Shown here piece after piece: positions 56,859-64,000 of a stretch of DNA of 64,000 nt. The notes beneath the pieces were generated by a model, which searched no databases, had not been told where the DNA came from, and was given only the letters and a program-made list of their open reading frames with translations. The stretch comes from Pseudomonas caricapapayae (lineage in GTDB: Bacteria > Pseudomonadota > Gammaproteobacteria > Pseudomonadales > Pseudomonadaceae), in contig NZ_LJPW01000150.1 of the NCBI RefSeq assembly GCF_001400735.1, positions 39,262 through 103,261 of the forward strand, written 5' to 3'. Both the position numbers and the translations under genes were made by a program. Position 1 is the stretch's first letter, and every line of letters starts with the position of its first letter.

Positions 56859-58315
56859 GCAAGTCATTGATCTCTCTTGCAGTTACCGCGTTCATTCTCG
56901 GCGGCTGCTCTTTGATCCCCGAGTACAAGCAGCCGGAAGCCCCGGTCGCTGCACACTATCCGCAAGGACCGGCGTACTCGCCGGTCGAAGGCGCCAAAAT
57001 GGCCGCTGCGGAGCAAGGCTGGCGGCACTTTTTCAATGACCCGGCGCTGCAACAGCTGATTCAGACTGCGCTGCTCAACAACCGTGACCTGCGGGTTGCG
57101 GCGCTGAACATCGACGCGTACCGCGCCCAGTACCGTATTCAGCGCTCGGACCTGTTCCCTGCTGTTTCGGCCACCGGTAGCGGCACCCGTCAGCGCGTGC
57201 CTGCAGACCAGTCGCAAACCGGCGAGTCCCGCATCACCAGCAGCTATTCGGCCGCTTTGGGTGTCAGCTCGTACGAGCTGGACCTCTTTGGCCGGGTGCG
57301 CAGCCTCAGCGAGCAGGCGCTGGAGACCTACTTCTCCAGTGAAGAAGCGCGTCGCAGCACTCAGATCAGTCTGGTGGCCAACGTTGCCAACGCCTACCTG
57401 ACCTGGCAGGCCGACAAGGAACTGCTCAAGCTGACGCAGGACACCCTCAAGACCTATGAAGAAAGCTATCGCCTGACCTCGCGCAGCAATGAAGTCGGTG
57501 TTTCTTCGGCGCTGGACCTGAGCCAGTCGCGCACCGCGGTTGAAAGCGCGCGTGCCAAACTGGCCCAATACCAACGTCTGGTGGCCCAGGATCAAAACGG
57601 CCTGGTGCTGCTGCTTGGCACCGGTTTGCCCGACAACCTGCCGGCCAGCCAATTGCTCGATTCCGACATGCTGACCGAAATGCCGGCAGGCCTGCCGTCC
57701 GACCTGCTGCAGCGTCGCCCGGACATTCTGGAGGCCGAGCATACGCTCAAGGCTGCCAACGCCAATATCGGTGCAGCACGCGCAGCGTTCTTCCCCAGCA
57801 TCAGCCTGACGGCCAGTGCCGGGACCAGCAGCACCGAGTTGTCCGGCCTGTTCAAGGGAGGCTCGGGAACCTGGCTGTTCCAGCCGAGCATCAACATCCC
57901 GATCTTCAACGCCGGCAACCTGCGCGCCAGCCTGGATTATTCGAAAATTCAGAAGGAAATCAGCGTCGCCAACTACGAGAAAGCGATTCAGACCGCTTTC
58001 CAGGAAGTGTCCGACGGACTGGCCTCGCGCAAGACCTACGACGAGCAGCTCCAGGCACAGCGTGACTTCGTTGCAGCCAACCAGGACTACTACCGTCTGG
58101 CCGAGCGTCGCTACCGGATCGGCATCGACAGCAACCTGACCTTCCTCGACGCCCAGCGCTCGTTGTTCAGCGCACAACAAACGCTGATCACCGATCGCCT
58201 GTCGCAGCTGACCAGCGAGGTCAACCTGTACAAGGCCCTCGGCGGCGGCTGGTATGAAAGAACCGGACAGACCGAAACCATCTCCAAGGAGAAACCTTCG
58301 GTTCAACTGTTCTGA
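56855..58315 (+). CDS. oprM: RND outer-membrane channel OprM
   Basis: A 486-aa outer-membrane lipoprotein of the TolC/NodT family, lipobox ILGGCS near residue 17. Two TolC-like repeats are present, including EEARRSTQISLVANVANAYL and the late AERRYRIGIDSNLTFLDAQR. It completes the tripartite pump. A strong terminator follows at 58327-58356. Confidence 0.95.
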   Translation: MSKSLISLAVTAFILGGCSLIPEYKQPEAPVAAHYPQGPAYSPVEGAKMAAAEQGWRHFFNDPALQQLIQTALLNNRDLRVAALNIDAYRAQYRIQRSDLFPAVSATGSGTRQRVPADQSQTGESRITSSYSAALGVSSYELDLFGRVRSLSEQALETYFSSEEARRSTQISLVANVANAYLTWQADKELLKLTQDTLKTYEESYRLTSRSNEVGVSSALDLSQSRTAVESARAKLAQYQRLVAQDQNGLVLLLGTGLPDNLPASQLLDSDMLTEMPAGLPSDLLQRRPDILEAEHTLKAANANIGAARAAFFPSISLTASAGTSSTELSGLFKGGSGTWLFQPSINIPIFNAGNLRASLDYSKIQKEISVANYEKAIQTAFQEVSDGLASRKTYDEQLQAQRDFVAANQDYYRLAERRYRIGIDSNLTFLDAQRSLFSAQQTLITDRLSQLTSEVNLYKALGGGWYERTGQTETISKEKPSVQLF

Positions 58316-58326
58316 TTGCAGCGCAT

Positions 58327-58356
58327 AAAAAACCCACCTGATCAGGTGGGTTTTTT
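58327..58356. terminator. Bidirectional terminator between oprM and pcaT
   Basis: An A run, a CCCACCTGATCAGGTGGG stem-loop and a T run: textbook rho-independent terminator that works on both strands for two convergent operons. Confidence 0.95.
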
Positions 58357-58378
58357 TAGGGCCGCAATAAAGCCGCGA

Positions 58379-59680
58379 TCAATGATCCTGATGCAGATAC
58401 TTCGGCTCTCTGGGCAGGCGCAGACTGAACAAAAATGCGACAGCCATCATCGCTGTCACGTACCAGTAGAAGCTGTTCTCCATTCCGGCGCTTTTGAGTT
58501 TCAGTGCAACAAACTCGGCAGAGCCGCCGAACACCGCATTGGCCACTGCATACGCCAGACCGACGCCCAGCGCACGGACCTGAGGTGGAAACATCTCGGC
58601 TTTGACCAGCCCGCTGATCGAGGTGTAGAAACTGACAATTGCCAGCGCAAGGGTAATCAGCGCAAACGCGATGAACGGGTTGGTCGTGGTTTTCAGCGTC
58701 ATCAGGATCGGCACCGTACACAGCGTGCCCAGCGCGCCGAACCAGAGCATCGAATTGCGACGGCCGATGCGGTCCGCCAGCATGCCGAAGAAAGGCTGCA
58801 TGCACATGTACAGAAACAGCGCGCCGGTCATGATATAGCTGGCGGTCTTGGCCTCCATGCCACCGGTATTGACCAGGTACTTCTGCATGTAGGTAGTGAA
58901 GGTATAGAAAATCAGCGAGCCACCGGCGGTATAACCCAACACGGTGATGAAGGCCGCTGCGTGATGCTTGAACAGTGCCGCAATACTGCCAGCGTCCTTG
59001 TCCTTACGGCTTTCGGCAGTTGTGGTTTCATTCAGCGTGCGCCGTAGCAGCAAGGCAATGACCGCCGCGGCCGCACCGATCACGAACGGGATACGCCAGC
59101 CGTAGTCACGCAACTCCTCGGTGGTCAGAAACTGCTGAAGAATGACCACCGTCAATACCGCAAGCAACTGACCGCCGATCAGGGTGACGTACTGGAACGA
59201 TGCGTAAAAGCCGCGCTGCCCGCGCAAGGCCACTTCGCTCATGTACGTTGCCGTGGTGCCATATTCGCCACCTACCGACAGGCCTTGAAGCAAGCGCGCC
59301 ATCAGCAGCAAGGCCGGTGCCCAGGCACCTATCGATGCATAGGTCGGCAGGCAGGCGATGATCAGCGATCCCGCGCACATCATGGTCACCGAGATCAGCA
59401 TGGAATTCTTGCGCCCATGCTTGTCCGCCACACGGCCAAACAACCAGCCGCCAATCGGACGCATCAAAAAGCCAGCGGCGAAGACACCGGCGGTGTTGAG
59501 CAACTGAACGGTCGGATCATCGGAAGGAAAGAAAGCCGGTGCGAAATAGATCGCGCAGAAGGCATAGATGTAAAAGTCGAACCACTCGACAAGGTTCCCT
59601 GATGACGCCCCGACAATCGCGAAGATTCTTTTGCTTCGCTCCTCGCCGGTGTAATGCGGTGTGTTTGATGTTGTAGTCAT
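58379..59680 (-). CDS. pcaT: Beta-ketoadipate/dicarboxylate MFS transporter PcaT
   Basis: A 433-aa MHS-family symporter with twelve segments (GNLVEWFDFYIYAFCAIYFAPAFF, GRVADKHGRKNSMLIS, RLLQGLSVGGEYGTTATYMSE). The ATG at 59680 is behind GGGGA; the frame extends to a GTG at 59692. It is close to KgtP in fold but sits at the end of the pca cluster, as pcaT does in P. putida, where it carries beta-ketoadipate. Direction and place support this name. Confidence 0.85.
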   Translation of the reverse strand: MTTTSNTPHYTGEERSKRIFAIVGASSGNLVEWFDFYIYAFCAIYFAPAFFPSDDPTVQLLNTAGVFAAGFLMRPIGGWLFGRVADKHGRKNSMLISVTMMCAGSLIIACLPTYASIGAWAPALLLMARLLQGLSVGGEYGTTATYMSEVALRGQRGFYASFQYVTLIGGQLLAVLTVVILQQFLTTEELRDYGWRIPFVIGAAAAVIALLLRRTLNETTTAESRKDKDAGSIAALFKHHAAAFITVLGYTAGGSLIFYTFTTYMQKYLVNTGGMEAKTASYIMTGALFLYMCMQPFFGMLADRIGRRNSMLWFGALGTLCTVPILMTLKTTTNPFIAFALITLALAIVSFYTSISGLVKAEMFPPQVRALGVGLAYAVANAVFGGSAEFVALKLKSAGMENSFYWYVTAMMAVAFLFSLRLPREPKYLHQDH

Positions 59681-59822
59681 TGTTTTCCCCACGCGGATTT
59701 ATCCATAAGCAACAATCTGTAACATCCTCCTTACCCAAGCACAACAGCCCGGACCTGCAGATCGCCCTTTCGTGGAGGCAATCCGCTGATCCGGGCCATT
59801 GAACAGATACCTGTGCCGGGTT

Positions 59823-61028
59823 TTATGGACGCTCGATTGCCAGCGCAAGGCCTTGCCCGACACCCACACACATGGTTGCCAGGCCTTTGCGCCCTCCGGT
59901 TTTTTCCAGGTGATGCAGCGCAGTCAGAACCAGCCGTGCACCGCTCATACCCAGCGGATGGCCGAGGGCAATGGCCCCGCCGTTGGGATTGACCTGTGGT
60001 GCGTCGTCCGCCAGACCCAGTTCGCGGAGAACCGCCAAACCCTGGCTGGCAAACGCTTCGTTGAGTTCGATAACATCGAAATCAGTCACCGCCAGGCCCA
60101 GTCGCTCGACCAGTTTGCGCACCGCAGGCACCGGACCGATGCCCATTACCCGGGGTGCAACGGCTGCGCTGGCCATGCCCAGTACTCGGGCCCGAGGCGT
60201 CAGGCCGTGCTTGCGGACGGCCTCGGCCGAAGCCAGAATCAGCGCGGCAGCCCCATCGTTGACCCCGGAGGCATTGCCGGCGGTGACCGTTTTGTCCGGG
60301 CCGTTGACCGGTTTGAGCTTGCCCAGAGTCTCCAGACTGGTATCGCTGCGCGGATGCTCATCCTTGTCGACAAGGGTTTCGCCTTTCTTGTGCGCCACCC
60401 GCACCGGCACAATTTCTTCCTCGAAAAAGCCCGCAGCCTGGGCAACGGCAGTGCGTTGCTGGCTGCGCAGGGCGAAAGCGTCCTGATCGGCTCGAGAAAT
60501 CCTGAAATCACTGGCTACGTTGTCGCCCGTCTCGGGCATGGAGTCCACACCGTAGCGGGCCTTCATGGCCGGGTTGATAAAGCGCCAGCCGATGGTCGTG
60601 TCCTCAAGCTTCATGCTGCGCGAGAACGCTGCATCGGCCTTGCCCATCACGAAGGGCGCACGGGACATCGACTCCACGCCACCGGCAATCGCCAGTTCGA
60701 TTTCACCCGAAGCGATGGCCCGGAACGCCGTGCCAATGGCGTCCATACCGGAAGCACACAGGCGATTGAGGGTCACGCCCGGAACGTTTTCCGGCAGCCC
60801 CGCCAACAGTGCGGCCATTCGCGCAACGTTGCGGTTGTCCTCACCCGCCTGGTTGGCACAGCCGAAGAACACCTCGTCGATCTCTTCCCAGTTGACCGAG
60901 GGGTTGCGCTCCATCAATGCCTTGATCGGCACGGCGGCAAGATCGTCTGCACGCACCGAAGACAGGCCACCGCCGAAGCGTCCGATGGGGGTGCGAATCG
61001 CATCGCAGATAAACACTTCACGCATCAC
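59823..61028 (-). CDS. pcaF: Beta-ketoadipyl-CoA thiolase
   Basis: A 401-aa thiolase releasing acetyl-CoA and succinyl-CoA from 3-oxoadipyl-CoA, the last step of the beta-ketoadipate path. The nucleophile Cys lies in NRLCASGMDAIG near residue 90, His in GGAIALGHPLGMSGAR near 357, and the second Cys in ATMCVGVGQGLAL near 387. The N-terminus MREVFICDAIRTPIGRFGG is the PcaF one. It overlaps pcaJ by four bases (ATGA at 61025-61028). Confidence 0.95.
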   Translation of the reverse strand: MMREVFICDAIRTPIGRFGGGLSSVRADDLAAVPIKALMERNPSVNWEEIDEVFFGCANQAGEDNRNVARMAALLAGLPENVPGVTLNRLCASGMDAIGTAFRAIASGEIELAIAGGVESMSRAPFVMGKADAAFSRSMKLEDTTIGWRFINPAMKARYGVDSMPETGDNVASDFRISRADQDAFALRSQQRTAVAQAAGFFEEEIVPVRVAHKKGETLVDKDEHPRSDTSLETLGKLKPVNGPDKTVTAGNASGVNDGAAALILASAEAVRKHGLTPRARVLGMASAAVAPRVMGIGPVPAVRKLVERLGLAVTDFDVIELNEAFASQGLAVLRELGLADDAPQVNPNGGAIALGHPLGMSGARLVLTALHHLEKTGGRKGLATMCVGVGQGLALAIERP

Positions 61029-61804
61029 GCTTCTCCTGCAACCTGGCCATGAGCGGCGGCGGTCCGGGCTTCCAGATCACGCAGCGCTGTCAGCTCGACG
61101 TCGGTAGGCTCTTCGGACACAAGCACCGTGTCGGCAAAGCGGACTTCCCAACCCGTGGCTGCAATAACCTGCTCACGGGTCACGCCTGGGTGCAGCGTGG
61201 TCACGACGAACTCGTTGGTGTCGGCTTCCGGCTCCATGATGCACAGGTCGGTGATGATCCCCACCGGACCGGCACCGGGTAAACCCAGGCGCTTGCGCGA
61301 ATCGCCGCCTTCGCCGTGGCCGACCGAGGTAATGAAATCCAGCTTGTTGACGAACGAACGCGCCGACTGCTTGAGAATGATCAGCACCGACTTGGCCGAT
61401 CCGGCGATTTCCGGCGCGCCACCAGCGCCCGGCAGCCGCACTTTGGGATGGTGATAATCACCGACCACGGTGGTGTTGATATTGCCGAAACGGTCCACCT
61501 GCGCCGCGCCGAGAAAGCCGACGTCGACACGCCCGCCCTGCAGCCAGTAACGAAAGATTTCGCTGGTGGAGACCACCGTGTCCGCGGTTTCCGCCAGCTC
61601 GCCGTCACCAATCGACAGCGGCAACACGGTAGGCTTGGCACCAATCGGGCCTGACTCATAGATCAGCACCACGTCCGGCGCTGACGTCAGGCGTGCCAGG
61701 TTCGCGGCTTTGGACGGCAGACCGATGCCGACGAAGCATACCGAACCATTGCGCAAACGACGGGCGGCGGCGACGGTCATCATTTCACTGGTGGAGTAAG
61801 TCAT
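61025..61804 (-). CDS. pcaJ: 3-oxoadipate CoA-transferase subunit B
   Basis: A 259-aa CoA-transferase subunit moving CoA from succinyl-CoA to beta-ketoadipate. It carries the conserved SGPIGAKP loop near residues 51-58. The usual Glu thioester-site motif of such B subunits (an ENG or ESG) reads YESG at about 49-52. It overlaps pcaI at TAATG and pcaF at ATGA, so the three are translationally coupled. Confidence 0.93.
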   Translation of the reverse strand: MTYSTSEMMTVAAARRLRNGSVCFVGIGLPSKAANLARLTSAPDVVLIYESGPIGAKPTVLPLSIGDGELAETADTVVSTSEIFRYWLQGGRVDVGFLGAAQVDRFGNINTTVVGDYHHPKVRLPGAGGAPEIAGSAKSVLIILKQSARSFVNKLDFITSVGHGEGGDSRKRLGLPGAGPVGIITDLCIMEPEADTNEFVVTTLHPGVTREQVIAATGWEVRFADTVLVSEEPTDVELTALRDLEARTAAAHGQVAGEA

Positions 61805-62661
61805 TATTTGGCCTCCGAAGCGCGAGCCAGCTTGCTCTGGAATTCACTGAAATCTGCAGTGCCGTGGATGTACTCATCGATCCACGCCGTGAAGGTTTCC
61901 CGATCCCGGGCAATCGGGTCCCAGGCTTGATAGAACGGGTTGTCACGCTCGTAATACCCATGTGCATAGGACGGATGAGCCCCGCCGGGCACCAGGCACA
62001 CCGCGCTCAATGCCCAGGTTGGCAGCACACAGGAGTTCATCGGTGCCTTCAGGTCATCGACGATTTCTTCCACGGTCACAATGCAACGCTTCGCAGCCAG
62101 CGCGGCCTCTTTCTGCGCGCCCAGAATGCCCCACAACAGGACGTTGCCCTTGCGGTCGGCTTTTTGTGCATGAATCACGGTCACGTCCGGGCGTACTGAA
62201 GGCACAGCAGCCAATACTTCCCCGGTAAACGGACAAGTTACGGTCTTGATCAGCGGGTTGACCCTGGGCAGGTCAGAGCCTGCATAAGCGCGCAGCACTG
62301 CGAACGGCAGGCCCGACGCACCCGCCACGTAGGCATTGGCAAGATCGGCATGGCTGTGCTCTTCAATTTCCATCGCGCGCGGCCACTGCTTTTCAACGGC
62401 ATCGCGCAGACGGTGCAAGGAGCCAACGCCCGGGTTGCCGCCCCACGAAAAAATCAGACGCTTCGCACAACCTGCACCGATCAACTGGTCGTAGATCAGG
62501 TCAGGAGTCATGCGCACCAGGGTCAGGTCTTTTTTACCCTGACGGATGATTTCATGGCCCGCGGCCGTGGGGATCAGATGAGTGAAGCCCTCCAGTGCAA
62601 CGGTGTCGCCATCGTTGACCAGTTGCTTCACCGCATCGCGCAAAGAAAGAATGTCTGCCAT
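61804..62661 (-). CDS. pcaI: 3-oxoadipate CoA-transferase subunit A
   Basis: A 285-aa partner of PcaJ. The ATG at 62661 has GGAG at proper spacing and gives the family start MADILSLRDAVKQLVNDGDTVALEGF; the open frame to 62790 runs through the operator region and is not coding. First gene of pcaIJFT. Two PcaR-type sites lie at 62755-62769 and 62774-62788 upstream. Confidence 0.93.
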   Translation of the reverse strand: MADILSLRDAVKQLVNDGDTVALEGFTHLIPTAAGHEIIRQGKKDLTLVRMTPDLIYDQLIGAGCAKRLIFSWGGNPGVGSLHRLRDAVEKQWPRAMEIEEHSHADLANAYVAGASGLPFAVLRAYAGSDLPRVNPLIKTVTCPFTGEVLAAVPSVRPDVTVIHAQKADRKGNVLLWGILGAQKEAALAAKRCIVTVEEIVDDLKAPMNSCVLPTWALSAVCLVPGGAHPSYAHGYYERDNPFYQAWDPIARDRETFTAWIDEYIHGTADFSEFQSKLARASEAK

Positions 62662-62754
62662 GAGGTGCTCCGAACCCAACATCACGTTCAATGATCGGCG
62701 CGAAGACCTGCGCCGGAATGAAAATGAGGTTATGCCTGAGCAGACGGGCAAACA

Positions 62755-62788
62755 ATCCGATAATCGACTAACCGTTCGGTAATCGAAC
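62755..62788. promoter_or_regulatory. Paired PcaR operators before pcaI
   Basis: The 62774-62788 site GTTCGGTAATCGAAC is near-palindromic and close to the PcaR consensus GTTCGATAATCGCAC (from P. putida, as I recall). A second, weaker copy (ATCCGATAATCGACT) begins 19 bases to its left, at 62755. PcaR with beta-ketoadipate activates pcaIJ from such sites. Confidence 0.75.
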
Positions 62789-62832
62789 AAATTCAGCTGA
62801 TCAGAACCGCCTGACCAGCCGGGTTCACTCGG

Positions 62833-63675
62833 TCAGGTGAACAACTGGGTGCTCAGGTCGCGGCTGGCGTCGAGCATGATGGGCAGAAAGCGCTGTTCAA
62901 GCTCGCTCCGCGCCACACGCCCGGCGCTGGTACTGACATTCAGCGCGGCCAGCACCTGGCCCGACGCATCATAAACCGGTACGGCAATCGAGCGCAGCCC
63001 TTGCTCCAGTTCCTGATCGACAATACACCAACCTTGTTGACGAACCAGTTGCAGGCATTCAAGCAGCGCTTCCGGCGTGCGGATGGTACGACTGGTCTTG
63101 GGCTGCAGATCGACATGGTCAAGGTATTCGTGCAGCGACACGTCATCCAGCGCAGCCAGCAGGATTCGCCCCATGGACGTGCAGTACGCCGGGAGGCGTC
63201 CGCCTACGGAGAGGTCAACCGAGATCAATCGCTGTGTGGTCGCAGAGCGCGCTATATAAAGAATATCGTCGCCCTCCAGCGTGGCCATGTTGCATGCCTC
63301 GTGCAGTTGGTCGCTCATACGGTCCAGATATGGCTGCGAGGATGTCGCCAGAGGCGTCGATGACAGATAGGCATGACCCAGCGTCAGCACTTTGGGCAGC
63401 AGAGAATACGTGCGGCCATCAGTGGTCGCGTAACCCAGCTTGATCAATGTGTGCAGGCAGCGCCGCACAGCCGCCCGGGGAATTTCCGTCCGATGGCTGA
63501 TCTGAGCGATGGTCAAGTGCCGCTTGCGCTCCTGAAACGCATGAATGACAGCCAGTCCCCGTGCCAGCGACGTCATGAAATCCGGGTCGCCGGTCAGTGC
63601 CTGTATTCGCTTGGCGGGCGACGCCACGATGGGCGGTGCCAATGAGGCAAAAGATTTACGCAGTTCATCGTTCAT
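62833..63675 (-). CDS. pcaR: IclR-family regulator PcaR
   Basis: A 280-aa regulator: winged HTH at ~45-90 (LTIAQISHRTEIPRAAVRRCLHTLIKLGY), then the IclR effector domain (YCTSMGRILLAAL, IVDQELEQGLRSIAVPVYD). In pseudomonads PcaR activates pca genes with beta-ketoadipate as inducer and represses its own gene (established). Two operators precede it at 63760-63793. Confidence 0.92.
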   Translation of the reverse strand: MNDELRKSFASLAPPIVASPAKRIQALTGDPDFMTSLARGLAVIHAFQERKRHLTIAQISHRTEIPRAAVRRCLHTLIKLGYATTDGRTYSLLPKVLTLGHAYLSSTPLATSSQPYLDRMSDQLHEACNMATLEGDDILYIARSATTQRLISVDLSVGGRLPAYCTSMGRILLAALDDVSLHEYLDHVDLQPKTSRTIRTPEALLECLQLVRQQGWCIVDQELEQGLRSIAVPVYDASGQVLAALNVSTSAGRVARSELEQRFLPIMLDASRDLSTQLFT

Positions 63676-63759
63676 TGACGCACCCTCTGTAACTCCCTTT
63701 CAGGCCCTGTAGAACGCAGGTTTCAGGTCTATTGGAGGCAGCGACACGACCCCCTGCCT

Positions 63760-63793
63760 GTGCGATTATCGAACAGGTGGCCGATAATCGCAA
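63760..63793. promoter_or_regulatory. Paired PcaR operators before pcaR
   Basis: 63760-63774 is the exact reverse complement of the PcaR consensus GTTCGATAATCGCAC, and 63779-63793 (GGCCGATAATCGCAA) matches it at 12 of 15 bases in the other direction. The start-to-start spacing of 19 bases equals that at pcaI. Autoregulation is expected. Confidence 0.8.
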
Positions 63794-63888
63794 TTGACCC
63801 ACCGTAAATATACTTATACCTTTACCTCTGCCACGAAGTGACTTCTTGGAAATTACTGGTCAGGTACCCACTGAGAAGTCCAAGGCAG

Positions 63889-63917
63889 CGGCCTTGCTCA
63901 CCAAGCAAGGCCGTTTT
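63889..63917 (+). terminator. Terminator with T run, plus strand
   Basis: CGGCCTTGCT (63889-63898) pairs exactly with AGCAAGGCCG (63904-63913) and TTTTC follows. It points rightward, away from pcaR, although no plus-strand gene lies before it in this region. Confidence 0.75.
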
Positions 63918-64000
63918 CATTGTGAAAATGCCTTGCACGCGTGAAACCGCCCCGTTTTTTCTCAATCGCCTCACAACTCCGAACGCACCACATATAAAGC

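Noticed and set aside
56864..58306. 480-aa minus-strand open frame opposite oprM
   Set aside because: Antisense shadow of a clear outer-membrane channel gene; no start signal or domain.
60565..61107. 180-aa plus-strand frame over pcaF
   Set aside because: Antisense of a thiolase with conserved active-site motifs; no independent support.

Overview
The window looks like chromosome of a fluorescent pseudomonad, most probably a member of the Pseudomonas syringae complex. This rests on gene content and protein resemblance only: a MexAB-OprM efflux operon under a TtgR/PmeR-type repressor, a beta-ketoadipate (pca) cluster with PcaR, RhlA, a secreted pectin lyase, a XaxAB-type binary toxin, and pseudomonad-like GC-rich codon use. 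No database search was run; family names come from motif and sequence recognition.

Layout. 1-9.2 kb: the 3' part of urea carboxylase and allophanate hydrolase (urea to ammonia and CO2), a very large DUF6543/Stv-like toxin candidate, a Cys-rich CWC protein, RsuA and RhlA. 9.36-24.37 kb: a genomic island at tRNA-Gly(CCC). A truncated tRNA-Gly, then an intact one, lie at the left edge, and a perfect 27-bp copy of the tRNA 3' end lies at the right edge (9508-9534 and 24340-24366). The left half of the island is a seven-gene minus-strand catabolic cluster: GMC (choline dehydrogenase-like) oxidoreductase, small cupin, orphan betaine-type binding protein, MFS transporter, betaine-aldehyde-type dehydrogenase, a strikingly DddP-like (DMSP lyase family) protein and a 3'-truncated SDR. 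A LysR regulator is divergent from it. The right half is a patchwork of gene fragments and hypothetical genes with no integrase visible.

24.5-33 kb: pectin lyase, GNAT, Fe-alcohol dehydrogenase, a METTL25-like methyltransferase, the xaxA-xaxB toxin pair and two TPM-domain proteins. 33-41 kb: periplasmic GH3 beta-glucosidase BglX, a DctB/DctD-like two-component system and a PAS hybrid histidine kinase. 41-51 kb: HscC (Hsp70) with a J-domain membrane partner broken by an in-frame stop codon, KgtP, a secreted tandem-repeat protein, a flavin reductase-like protein, two small proteins, an EmrB/QacA exporter and an orphan type VI immunity-like protein. 51.6-58.3 kb: pmeR divergent from mexA-mexB-oprM, with a TtgR-type operator between them. 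58.3-64 kb: pcaT, pcaF, pcaJ, pcaI and pcaR, all on the minus strand, with paired PcaR-type operators before both pcaI and pcaR.

The most interesting system is the island operon. It joins a DddP homologue, with every metal and catalytic residue I can recall in place, to uptake, oxidation and regulation genes that suit sulfonium or betaine osmolyte catabolism. That is an unexpected trait in a terrestrial plant-associated pseudomonad.
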